In this document: positions 35,199 through 43,530 of the stretch, one piece after another
Layout: every line of letters begins with the position of its first letter
Numbering within the stretch: position 1 is the stretch's first letter
Made by a program: the position numbers and the translations under genes
Origin: an uncultured Eubacterium sp.
GTDB taxonomy: Bacteria; Bacillota_A; Clostridia; Lachnospirales; Lachnospiraceae
DNA: 62,908 bases
Direction of reading: 5' to 3'
Assembly: GCA_910589045.1 (NCBI GenBank)
Contig: CAJUSH010000006.1
Coordinates: forward strand, 1 to 62,908
Notes under the pieces: model-generated
Databases searched by the model: none
What the model saw: the letters and a program-made list of their open reading frames with translations, nothing else
What the model was told of the DNA's origin: nothing

Positions 35199-36116
35199 TT
35201 ACTCCTTTACAGCCCCGACCATCGTTCCCTGCACAAAATATTTCTGCAGGAACGGATACACGATTACAATCGGCACGGTAGCGAAAATAACGCAGGCTGC
35301 CTTTAACACCTCGGGGTTTGTCAGTACGCCGACGCTTCCGCCCTCCGCCTGGAACGACTCGCTGGCCGCCACGACCAGATTGTACAGCTTTAGCTGCAGC
35401 GGGCGCAGGCTCGTGTTCTGCTTAATATAGTACAGCGCATCCTGATATGCGTTCCACCGTCCGACCGCGTAGAACAGTGCGATGGTCGCGATAATCGGCT
35501 TCGAGAGAGGGACAACGATTTTCGCCAGAATGGTGAAATGTCCGGCCCCGTCGATGAACGCCGATTCGATCAGGCTCTCGGAAATATTGTTCTGAAAGTT
35601 ATTCTTCATGATCAGCAGGTTATAAGGTGCGAAACAGAGCGGTAAAATCAGACACCACCATGTATCGAGCATGTTCAGGTTGCTCATAAGGATGTACTCC
35701 GGGATCGTACCCGCCGTAAAGTACATCGTCACCATAATCAGGAAGGTCAGAATCTTGCGTCCCTTAAAGTCCTTGCGGCTTAACACGTAAGCAGCGCAGA
35801 TCGTCAGAAACATGCCGATCACGGTAAACGATAATGTCACGACAACCGTCACATACATGGAACGCATGATGGATGCATCCGCGAAAATCTTCTGGTAGGC
35901 ATTCATACTGAACCCCTTCGGAAGCAGCACCACCTTGTTCGCGACAACATATGCCTCCTCACTGATGGATTTGGAAAACACATGAACGAAGGGAAGCAGG
36001 CACATCAGCGATACGGCTGCTATGATCGCCCAGATCAGGATATCAATGATCAGGTTGCGGATTCTCGCAGGCGTCCACGCTTTTTTATTTTCTGCAATTG
36101 CGGTATTTGTACTCAT
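35199..36116 (-). CDS. ABC sugar transporter permease (LplC/YtcP-type)
   Basis: 305 residues with six transmembrane segments. The cytoplasmic EAA loop is ESLIESAFIDGAGHFTILAKIVVPLSKP. It forms the importer with the LplB-type permease upstream and the binding lipoprotein downstream. Typical long N-terminal segment before the first helix. Confidence 0.92.
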   Translation of the reverse strand: MSTNTAIAENKKAWTPARIRNLIIDILIWAIIAAVSLMCLLPFVHVFSKSISEEAYVVANKVVLLPKGFSMNAYQKIFADASIMRSMYVTVVVTLSFTVIGMFLTICAAYVLSRKDFKGRKILTFLIMVTMYFTAGTIPEYILMSNLNMLDTWWCLILPLCFAPYNLLIMKNNFQNNISESLIESAFIDGAGHFTILAKIVVPLSKPIIATIALFYAVGRWNAYQDALYYIKQNTSLRPLQLKLYNLVVAASESFQAEGGSVGVLTNPEVLKAACVIFATVPIVIVYPFLQKYFVQGTMVGAVKE

Positions 36117-36129
36117 TTTCCTGCCCTCC

Positions 36130-37080
36130 TTAAATCAAGCCGTCTTCACCGAGACGTTTTGCAATAAAATCCGATGCCAGTACAAGGATCAGGCCGATGA
36201 TGGACTGGAACAATCCAAGCGCGGTCGCGTCGCTGAACTTTCCGCTCTCAATACCCCATCTGTAAACAAGTACCGGGATCATCGTGGTATACTCGCTTGC
36301 CTTCGGGTTCATCAAAGCGTAAATTCGTTCGAAGGAACCCTGCATCAATTTACCCAGGTTCATGATGAGCAGTGTAACGATCGTACTCCGGATACACGGC
36401 AGCGTCACATGCCAGCACTGCATCCAGCGCCCGGCCCCGTCCACACGCGCCGCCTCGTACAGATCGGGACTGACGCTCGTAATCGCCGCCAGATAGATGA
36501 TCGTCCCCCATCCCATCGTCTGCCAGACGCCGATCAGCAGATATGTAATGAGCCACCAGGTATCCTCCTGCAAAAACGGGATCGGGCTCGCCCCCGCATT
36601 TGCGATCAGCGCATTGATCACACCGTTGCTCACGGAGAAGAGCTGATAAGCCAGCGCTCCGATGATGACCCATGAGAGGAAGTGCGGCAGATACAAAAGC
36701 GTCTGCGACACCTTCTTAAACCACTTCACGCGGATCTCGTTGAGCAAAAGCGCCAGAATGATCGGCATCGGAAAGCTCAAGGCCAGATCCAGCACATTGA
36801 CAAACAGCGTGTTCTTTACCGCTTTGCCGAAATCACGGTGGGCAAAAATTTTCTGGAAGATCTCAAAGCCTACCCAGTCGCTTTTTGCAAAGCCCTTTGC
36901 CACCTTGTAGTCCTTAAACGCAATGGTGAGTCCGCTGTACGCACCGTATTTGAAGACAAAGATGAACAGCATCGGCAAAAGAATCAGGACATAAAGCTGC
37001 CAGTTCTTTTTCAGGTAGAACGCGATGTTGCTTTTCTGTTTCGGCTTTCGCGTCTCCTGCACTCCCTTTTTTTCTTTCAT
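36130..37080 (-). CDS. ABC sugar transporter permease (LplB/YteP-type)
   Basis: 316 residues with a charged N-terminus and six predicted helices. The EAA loop is DLYEAARVDGAGRWMQCWHVTLPCI. It is the first gene of the importer operon and is divergent from the AraC regulator gene. AGGAG lies upstream of the ATG. Confidence 0.93.
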   Translation of the reverse strand: MKEKKGVQETRKPKQKSNIAFYLKKNWQLYVLILLPMLFIFVFKYGAYSGLTIAFKDYKVAKGFAKSDWVGFEIFQKIFAHRDFGKAVKNTLFVNVLDLALSFPMPIILALLLNEIRVKWFKKVSQTLLYLPHFLSWVIIGALAYQLFSVSNGVINALIANAGASPIPFLQEDTWWLITYLLIGVWQTMGWGTIIYLAAITSVSPDLYEAARVDGAGRWMQCWHVTLPCIRSTIVTLLIMNLGKLMQGSFERIYALMNPKASEYTTMIPVLVYRWGIESGKFSDATALGLFQSIIGLILVLASDFIAKRLGEDGLI

Positions 37081-37115
37081 ACTATTTACTCCTTTGCGAT
37101 TTGAGTGATGAAGTA

Positions 37116-37144
37116 ATTATACCCAAATCCGCCTCGCCTTTCCA
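37116..37144 (-). promoter_or_regulatory. Importer operon promoter with weak -35
   Basis: TGGAAA, 17 bases and TATAAT on the minus strand. The poor -35 next to a good -10 suits activator dependence, probably on the divergent AraC regulator. No clear operator repeat could be defined. Confidence 0.5.
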
Positions 37145-37226
37145 TTTTCATTCCGGTAAAAACTTTGCAATTTCGACCATTTTGAAAACCGTTTTGCCGG
37201 CACTTTGTGTATATTATATATTTTTG

Positions 37227-37255
37227 TTGACCAATTTTTGTACACATTGTATAAT
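37227..37255 (+). promoter_or_regulatory. Promoter for the AraC-family regulator
   Basis: TTGACC, a 17-base spacer and TATAAT, about 45 bases before the start codon. Confidence 0.7.
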
Positions 37256-37301
37256 TAAATCAAACTTTTACCCGTGGTTGAAAACGAAAGGAGTGGTTTT
37301 T

Positions 37302-38246
37302 ATGTCTAAGCCGAAACAGCCGGATATTGAGTACCGAAACTACCTTCTGCCCGCCAGCTTCCCCCTGATTCTTCTGGGCGGCGACGAGTGGCGCATATCC
37401 GACGTTCCGTCCCAGACGCTTCATTTCCACAATTGCCTGGAGATCGGCTACTGTGAATCCGACAGCGGCACCATGCGCTTCCGCGGCAACGAGCAGGCAT
37501 TCCACATGGGCGACATCACCGTCGTCGCAAGCAACATCCCGCACACGACCTTTTCCTCGCCCGGTACGGCCAGCATGTGGCACTATATTTTTGTCAACGT
37601 GGAGGAGCTGTTCTTCCCCTATTTTCCGGTGGAGGTCATCGGCAACCACGACGTGCTCTCCCATATGATCCGTGAATTCCACGCGGTTCTGCCCTCGCAT
37701 GAGCACCCCGATATCGCCTGGCTTGTCACTTCGATCATCCGCGAGATGCAGAAGAAAGAGAGCAACTACCAGTTCTCCGTCCGCGGGCTGATGCTGTCGC
37801 TCATTGTAAAGCTGATGAACTATTACATTGAGCAGGAGGGTGTCTCCGATGTGGCGCACAGCGAAAATTCCCTGGCCATCGCACCGGCGCTGCACTACAT
37901 CCGCACCAGCTATATGCTGGATTTTCCCATGGACAAGCTGGCGAAGCTGTGCGATTTAAGCCCCACCCATTTCCGCAGGCTTTTTTCCTCCATCATGGGC
38001 TTCGGCCCGCTCGAATACTTAAACCGCATCCGCATCACTCACGCCACCACGATGCTGCGCACGACGGAGCAGCCGATTTTGGAGATTTCCGAGGATGTGG
38101 GCTTCCACTCCGTCTCCAGCTTCAACCGGCATTTCTCCGAGATCGTAGGGATGACGCCGTCCAACTACCGCAAGGAGCTGACCCTCGCCAGCGACCGGTC
38201 AATCTTAAAGTGTACTGGCTGGATGACCCCCCCAAATGAAAATTAG
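37302..38246 (+). CDS. AraC-family transcriptional regulator
   Basis: 314 residues from MSKPKQPDIEY, with AAAGGAG nine bases upstream. An N-terminal cupin-like sensor (HFHNCLEIGYCESDSGTMRFRG) is followed by a two-helix-turn-helix DNA-binding domain (about 205-300, MDKLAKLCDLSPTHFRRLFSSIMG and ILEISEDVGFHSVSSFNRHFSEIVGMTPSNYRK). It is divergent from the rhamnogalacturonan importer and is its likely activator. Inducer unknown. Confidence 0.92.
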   Translation: MSKPKQPDIEYRNYLLPASFPLILLGGDEWRISDVPSQTLHFHNCLEIGYCESDSGTMRFRGNEQAFHMGDITVVASNIPHTTFSSPGTASMWHYIFVNVEELFFPYFPVEVIGNHDVLSHMIREFHAVLPSHEHPDIAWLVTSIIREMQKKESNYQFSVRGLMLSLIVKLMNYYIEQEGVSDVAHSENSLAIAPALHYIRTSYMLDFPMDKLAKLCDLSPTHFRRLFSSIMGFGPLEYLNRIRITHATTMLRTTEQPILEISEDVGFHSVSSFNRHFSEIVGMTPSNYRKELTLASDRSILKCTGWMTPPNEN

Positions 38247-38269
38247 CGCCGATTTTTGCCGCAGGACGC

Positions 38270-38316
38270 AAAAGCCCCGGGACAGCCGGTTTGATACCGG
38301 ACATCCCGGGGCTTTT
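38270..38316. terminator. Strong bidirectional terminator
   Basis: AAAAGCCCCGGGA and TCCCGGGGCTTTT are perfect complements around a 21-base loop, which contains a smaller CCGGT/ACCGG stem. It separates the convergent AraC and TRAP genes. Confidence 0.92.
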
Positions 38317-38363
38317 AAATACGCCAGTGCACACATCACCTGCACCGCGGCCGCCGTTCCCTC

Positions 38364-40420
38364 TTATTTCGTAAACGCCTCCACAAGGCTCTTTGCCTCC
38401 GCCTCGTCGATGCCGCCGTCCACAAGCTGCTTTACATACCAGCCGGCAACGTCCGCCGTAGCTTCCCGAAAGCTCTCCACGTCAATATCCTCGGTGTGAA
38501 GCACCTCAATCGTCCCGTTTGCCTCCCAGTCAGCGATGAGCTGGTCGCACTCATAGCGGTTAATCATGCGCTGGTACTCCACCGCCTTTTTCGCGTTTTC
38601 CTTCACGACCGTCTGCTGCGCTTCGGTCAGGCCGTTAAAGATCTCGCCGTTCATGCAGAAAAACAGGCAGTCATAGTACGCATTCCACAGGGAAATGTAT
38701 TCCTGAACCTCCTGTACGGACGCGGAAGCAATCGCGGGCAGCGGGTTCTCCTGGCCCTCCACCGTGTTCTGCTGGAGCGCGGTATACGTCTCGGACCAGT
38801 TCATGTTCGTCGCATTCGCCTTCCATTCCTCGTAGGATTTCATGAGCAGGTTTGAGCCTGCCACGCGGATCTTTAAGCCGCTTAAATCCTCCGCGGAGGC
38901 CACCGGGCGCCTGGAGTTCGTGAGCTGGCGGAAGCCGTTCTCCGCGATTCCGAGACACTCCAGTCCCATGCCCTCTAAAATCTCCTGCATTTTTGCACCC
39001 GCTTCGCCGTCCAGCTTTGCGTCCACATCGTCATAATCGTCAAAAATATAGGGCAGCGATACGGCGTTGAACCGGTCGTCAAAGGACGAGTAGATCAGGT
39101 TGGAGTGCATCGACAGCTGGATGGGGTCACCCTCGGTCAGCGCGGCAATGCCGTCCGGCTGGGAGCCGTTTGTGAGCTGGTCGGAGAAGCCGTCCACGAC
39201 AACCTTCACCTTTCCGCCGGTAGATTCCTCCATGAGCGCGCCAAAGTAACGGCCCGCCTTCGCCCAGGTCGACGTCTCCCCGGTAGAGCATGCATAATGC
39301 CAGGTCATCTCCTCCCAGTCGGCGGCCGATGCCGCCGCATCCGCTGCGGCATCGTACTCCTCGTTATCATACGCCTCCACGTCCGCCGCAGGCTCGGTAA
39401 AGGCATTGACAAGCGCCTCCGCCTCCTCCTGCGGCAGGCCATCTGCTTCCACGAGCTGGTTTACAAACCAGTCGGCAACGCCCGCGGTCGCATCCCGGAA
39501 GCTGTCCACATCCACATCCTCGGTGTGAAGCACCTCGACTACACCGTTTTCCTCCCAGTCTGCGATGAGCAGGTCACATTCGTAACGATTGATCAGACGC
39601 TGATATTCGACCGTTTTCTGCCCGTTTGCGTTGATGACCTCCTTCTGCGCGTCGGTCAGGCTGTTATAAATATCCCCGTTCATGCAGAAAAACAGGCAGT
39701 CATAGTACGCGTTCCACAAAGATATGTAATCCTGAACCTCCTGCACGGATGCCGAATCAATGGCGGGCAGCGGGTTCTCCTGACCCTCCACCGTATTCTG
39801 CTGGAGCGCGGTATACGTCTCGGACCAGTTCATGTTCGTCGCATTTGCCTTCCATTCCTCGAAGGACTTCATGAGCAGGTTTGAGCCTGCCACACGGATC
39901 TTTAAGCCATTTAAATCCTCCGCGGAGGCGACCGGCCGTCTGGAGTTCGTGAGCTGACGGAAGCCGTTCTCCGCGATTCCGAGGCACTCCAGGCCCATGC
40001 CCTCTAAAATCTCCCGCATCTTCTCGCCGGCCTCCCCGTCCAGCTTTGCGTCCACATCATCATAATCCGCAAAAATGTAGGGAAGGGACACCGCATTAAA
40101 CCGATCGTCAAAGGAAGAATAGATCAGGTTCGAATGCATGGAAAGCTGGACCGGATCGCCCTCCACCAGCGCGGAGATACCGTCCGGCTGGGAGCCGTTT
40201 GTGAGCTGGTCGGAGAAGCCGTCCACAACAACCTTCACTTTTCCGCCGGTGGACTCCTCCATGAGCGCGCCGAAGTAACGGCCCGCCTTCGCCCAGGTCG
40301 ACGTCTCCCCGGTAGAGCATGCAAAGTGCCAGGTCATCTCGTCCCACTCCGCATCGTTGTAAAACGCGTCTGCCGCCGGATCGTACGTTTCATTGTCATA
40401 TGCCTCGATCTGCGTGCTGT
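38364..40420 (-). repeat. Tandem in-frame duplication, 1029-base period
   Basis: The second half of the TRAP gene consists of two copies of a 1029-base unit (the MTWH codons start at 40337 and 39308). The unit includes an acidic linker (EAYDNE-YD-AADA) and one binding domain. The copies differ at many positions, so this is an old duplication and not an assembly error. Confidence 0.9.
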
Positions 40421-41726
40421 TTGAAGCAGCATCTCCCCTGCTTCCGATTCCCTTCGTGTAAGCCGCACGGGGAAAATAGGTAAATACGACCAGCACGGCA
40501 AGCCCCGCCGCAACCATCGGCATAACCGCCCTTGAAATCTGCTGCAGCGTTACCTTTTTGACATTTTTCAGCTTCAGGCTGATGGCTACAAACAGGTTGA
40601 CGCCAACCGGTGGTGTTACCTGCCCGATCGCAAGGTTCAAGGTCGCCATCACACCGAAGGCGATGGGATTAAAGCCAAGGGCAATGCAGATCGGGTACAT
40701 AATCGGAATGAAAATGTACATCGCGGAGTTTGCGTCGATAAAGCAGCCCGCGATTAAGAAAATTACATTACAGATCAGCAGGAACACAAACCGGTTCGCA
40801 GACACACTGCCAAGAAGCGCAGTCGCCGCATCCGAGATGCCGAACAGCGTGCACACGTAGGAAAACAGTGTTGCGGACGCCACGATAAACATGATCCCAC
40901 CGGTGGTCTTTGCAGATTCGACCGTGATCTCAAACAGCTCCTGCCACTTAATCTCACGGTAAACAAACACACCCACGACCAGTCCGTAAACTGCCGCCAC
41001 CGCTGCGGCCTCCGTCGGGGTAAACACGCCGCCGTAAATACCGCCCAGAATGATAACCGGCATCAAAAAGCCCCAGAATGCATCCTTGAATGTCACCCAG
41101 CGCTCTTTTCCGCTTGCCTTCTCCCTCGATGATGCGATCCCTTTCTTTCGCACCTCAACCATAACGACAATAATCAGGGCAAGACCCATCAGTATGCCGG
41201 GAATGATGCCTGCAATAAACAAATCACCCACATTGTCGCCGGTAATGGAAGCATAAACCACATAGGCGATGCTCGGCGGTATAACAATGGCGATCGAGCT
41301 CGCTGCCGCCATGAGCGCAGTCGCAAAGGGTGCGCTAAAGCCGGCCTCAATCATCGCGGGGATCAAAATTGCGCCCAGCGCCGCAACGGTCGCGGGGCCG
41401 GAGCCGGAAATGGCGCCAAAGAAGCATGCCACGATCACACACACAATGGCGATGCCGCCGCGCCTGTGCCCCGCGCAGCTGTCGATAAACTTGATGAGAC
41501 GTCTTGAGATCCCCGCCTTTGCCATAATATTTCCGGCAAGGATAAAGAAGGGTATCGCCAGAAGCAGGGTTTTGCTGATACCGGAATATGTATTAGTCGC
41601 AACGACCGTCAGGCTCTGACCCGCACTCAGAATCGCCGCTACAGAAGACGCACCCAGGCAGATCGCTATCGGCACATCCAAAATCAAAAGTACAAAGAAA
41701 ACAATAAAAAGTACCGCTGTAACCAT
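38364..41726 (-). CDS. TRAP transporter DctM fused to two DctP-type binding domains
   Basis: 1120 residues in one frame. Residues 1 to about 430 are the DctM large permease (ILAGNIMAKAGISRRL, and GAISGSGPATVAALGAILIP with a TRAP signature). Its last helix ends VVFTYFP and is preceded by a basic loop (KLKNVKKVTLQQ), which places the rest outside by the positive-inside rule. Two solute-binding domains follow with a repeat period of exactly 343 residues. Each contains MTWH-ACSTGETSTWAKAGRYFG, an RRPVASAEDL-GLKIRVAGSNLLMKS substrate segment and a QQNTVEGQENPLPAI loop. The two domains are about 90 percent alike. TRAP transporters are Na+-driven uptake systems for organic acids; substrate unknown. 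The gene starts with a one-base overlap (TGATG) with dctQ. Confidence 0.9.
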   Translation of the reverse strand: MVTAVLFIVFFVLLILDVPIAICLGASSVAAILSAGQSLTVVATNTYSGISKTLLLAIPFFILAGNIMAKAGISRRLIKFIDSCAGHRRGGIAIVCVIVACFFGAISGSGPATVAALGAILIPAMIEAGFSAPFATALMAAASSIAIVIPPSIAYVVYASITGDNVGDLFIAGIIPGILMGLALIIVVMVEVRKKGIASSREKASGKERWVTFKDAFWGFLMPVIILGGIYGGVFTPTEAAAVAAVYGLVVGVFVYREIKWQELFEITVESAKTTGGIMFIVASATLFSYVCTLFGISDAATALLGSVSANRFVFLLICNVIFLIAGCFIDANSAMYIFIPIMYPICIALGFNPIAFGVMATLNLAIGQVTPPVGVNLFVAISLKLKNVKKVTLQQISRAVMPMVAAGLAVLVVFTYFPRAAYTKGIGSRGDAASNSTQIEAYDNETYDPAADAFYNDAEWDEMTWHFACSTGETSTWAKAGRYFGALMEESTGGKVKVVVDGFSDQLTNGSQPDGISALVEGDPVQLSMHSNLIYSSFDDRFNAVSLPYIFADYDDVDAKLDGEAGEKMREILEGMGLECLGIAENGFRQLTNSRRPVASAEDLNGLKIRVAGSNLLMKSFEEWKANATNMNWSETYTALQQNTVEGQENPLPAIDSASVQEVQDYISLWNAYYDCLFFCMNGDIYNSLTDAQKEVINANGQKTVEYQRLINRYECDLLIADWEENGVVEVLHTEDVDVDSFRDATAGVADWFVNQLVEADGLPQEEAEALVNAFTEPAADVEAYDNEEYDAAADAAASAADWEEMTWHYACSTGETSTWAKAGRYFGALMEESTGGKVKVVVDGFSDQLTNGSQPDGIAALTEGDPIQLSMHSNLIYSSFDDRFNAVSLPYIFDDYDDVDAKLDGEAGAKMQEILEGMGLECLGIAENGFRQLTNSRRPVASAEDLSGLKIRVAGSNLLMKSYEEWKANATNMNWSETYTALQQNTVEGQENPLPAIASASVQEVQEYISLWNAYYDCLFFCMNGEIFNGLTEAQQTVVKENAKKAVEYQRMINRYECDQLIADWEANGTIEVLHTEDIDVESFREATADVAGWYVKQLVDGGIDEAEAKSLVEAFTK

Positions 41727-42223
41727 CAGTTACCACCCTCCTTTCCGGCATTCAGAAAATCCATGGTATTCTCGATAAAATGCAGAATCAGGAATACGCC
41801 GCAAATCGGAACAAATGCCCAGAAAATCCACCTTGGCCAGTGCAGTACGAAGGTATGCGTGTTCTGGCTGAAATCCGCCATGGTGCGGACAACTCCCTGC
41901 CAAGTCAGGATCGCGCAGTAAAGGATGCTCAGCGCATTCGCCGCCAGCTTCTGACCCAGCTTCGCAGGCCCTTTTAAGCGGTCGGACACAAGGCTAAGTC
42001 CCACAAGGCCGCCGTCCTCCCGGCAGGCAAGTGCAGCCCCCATCAGGGAGATCAGCACAAAAACCGCCACTACCAGCTCGTCCACCCACGTCAGCGAATG
42101 GTTAAGCACCTTACGCCCGATCACGTTTGCAAAGGTCAGTACCAGAGACATGATCAGGGTAACGGCCATCAGGACATTTTCGGCCTTCACCACGCCCTGC
42201 ATGAGCTTCTTGTACGTGTTCAT
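41726..42223 (-). CDS. dctQ: TRAP transporter small permease DctQ
   Basis: 165 residues with four helices. The DctQ pattern includes FANVIGRKVLNHSLTWVDELVVAVFVLISLMGAALACREDG. It partners the fused DctM downstream. AGGAGG precedes the ATG. It lies 73 bases after thrH. Confidence 0.93.
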   Translation of the reverse strand: MNTYKKLMQGVVKAENVLMAVTLIMSLVLTFANVIGRKVLNHSLTWVDELVVAVFVLISLMGAALACREDGGLVGLSLVSDRLKGPAKLGQKLAANALSILYCAILTWQGVVRTMADFSQNTHTFVLHWPRWIFWAFVPICGVFLILHFIENTMDFLNAGKEGGN

Positions 42224-42296
42224 AATCTATTCCTCCTCTTTTATGTTTTATTCGCAACAGTACAGCCGAAGGCTAAACTGCTGCCGTTGCAGCAAT

Positions 42297-42893
42297 TTAG
42301 AGCGCTGCCCTGATCGCTGCCAGCAGCTCCCCATATTCCTCATATGCGGGGATCTGCGGGTAATCCTTCTTGATCTGCTCGGTGCTCTTAAATAAAAAGC
42401 CCGTCTTTCCCGCCTGGATCATCCCCAGGTCGTTGAAGCTGTCACCGGCGGCAATGGTCTCATAGCCAACAGCCTGCAGCGCCTTTACCGTGGTCAGCTT
42501 TGACTGCTCGCAGCGCATCCGAAAGCCCGTGATCGCACCGTCCTCCACCACAAGGGAATTGCAGAAAATCGTGGGCCAGCCCAGCTTTTTCATGAGAGGC
42601 GTCGCGAACTGCTCAAACGTGTCGCTGATGATAATAACCTGCGTCAGTGACCGCAGCTCATCTAAAAACTCCTTTGCACCAGGAATCGGATCAATTGTCG
42701 CAATCGTCTCCTGAATCTCCTTTAAGCCCAGGCCGTGCTCCTTTAATATCGAAAGCCGCCAGTTCATGAGCTTGTCGTAATCCGGCTCATCCCGGGTCGT
42801 GCGCGTCAGCTCCGGGATACCGCTCGCCTTTGAAAACGCGATCCAGATCTCCGGCACCAGAACCCCTTCCAAATCCAAACATACAATCTTCAT
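42297..42893 (-). CDS. thrH: ThrH-type phosphoserine phosphatase/homoserine kinase
   Basis: 198-residue HAD-superfamily enzyme. The motif CLDLEGVLVPEIW (DxEG in place of DxDG) is the hallmark of ThrH, which in Pseudomonas dephosphorylates phosphoserine and transfers phosphate to homoserine. The later motifs ISDTFEQFATPL and AGDSFNDLGMI are present. It is the first gene of the operon with the TRAP genes, which is unusual. hom lies elsewhere (13 kb). Confidence 0.9.
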   Translation of the reverse strand: MKIVCLDLEGVLVPEIWIAFSKASGIPELTRTTRDEPDYDKLMNWRLSILKEHGLGLKEIQETIATIDPIPGAKEFLDELRSLTQVIIISDTFEQFATPLMKKLGWPTIFCNSLVVEDGAITGFRMRCEQSKLTTVKALQAVGYETIAAGDSFNDLGMIQAGKTGFLFKSTEQIKKDYPQIPAYEEYGELLAAIRAAL

Positions 42894-42957
42894 CTCTTCG
42901 CTCCTTTATTCATATATTGATTCATCCTCACACTTTAACCGAGTAATGTCCTAGAGT

Positions 42958-42986
42958 ATACTACTATAATTCGTCCGCTTGTGCAA
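42958..42986 (-). promoter_or_regulatory. Promoter for the thrH-dctQ-dctM operon
   Basis: TTGCAC, a 17-base spacer and TAGTAT on the minus strand, 65 bases upstream of thrH. Confidence 0.5.
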
Positions 42987-43028
42987 GTTTTTTCTCGCAT
43001 CGAAAGCGTGAGGAATTTCCTGCATGGC

Positions 43029-43066
43029 GAAAAAATAGCACCTGAACACGCCGTCCAGGTGCTATC
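43029..43066 (-). terminator. Terminator after the spore protein gene
   Basis: ATAGCACCTG and CAGGTGCTAT form a perfect 10-base stem with an 11-base loop, followed on the minus strand by TTTTTTC. Confidence 0.9.
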
Positions 43067-43107
43067 GGAGCATCGTCTGATGACCTGCCTTCGCATACGC
43101 CGAAAGC

Positions 43108-43320
43108 TTATTTCATCTGCTCCTCCTGCTTCTTAATCATCTTTCTTACCATCTCGCCGCCGATCGAACCAGCCTCACGGGATGAGAGGTCGCCGTTATA
43201 GCCTTCCTTTAACTGTACACCTAACTCGCTGGCTACCTCTTCCTTAAAACGCTTCATCGCATCCTTTGCCTCGGGCACCGCCATCTGGTTTGTACCGGTT
43301 TTTGAATTGTTACTTGCCAT
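43108..43320 (-). CDS. Alpha/beta-type small acid-soluble spore protein
   Basis: 70 residues. The GPR protease site lies in EEVASEL, and the DNA-binding core is GVQLKEGYNGDLSSREAGSIGGEMVRKMI. These proteins coat DNA in dormant spores and mark the host as a spore former. The promoter should be a forespore SigG type, but I could not identify it with confidence. An inverted GAGTAA/TTACTC repeat sits upstream. Confidence 0.92.
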   Translation of the reverse strand: MASNNSKTGTNQMAVPEAKDAMKRFKEEVASELGVQLKEGYNGDLSSREAGSIGGEMVRKMIKKQEEQMK

Positions 43321-43350
43321 GGTTCATTTCCTCCATATACATTTGCTATT

Positions 43351-43369
43351 GAGTAAATAGTTGTTACTC
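43351..43369. promoter_or_regulatory. Inverted repeat upstream of the spore protein gene
   Basis: GAGTAA and TTACTC with seven bases between, about 30-50 bases before the start codon of the spore protein gene. Confidence 0.35.
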
Positions 43370-43530
43370 TAATCCATATTGTTTCCGAGCCGGATAAAAA
43401 TATAAGAGGAAATTTATGGCTGCGTAAGATCATGAATCGCGGAAACGCTTCAGCCCTGCGATGCCGCATCGAGTGTCGGCTTTACGCCGCATTTGACGGT
43501 GTTCGGTCAGTAAAACGCACCGCTCCATGC

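Noticed and set aside
38364..40420. Assembly duplication as the cause of the two DctP domains
   Set aside because: The copies differ at many positions throughout and remain in frame, so both are real sequence.
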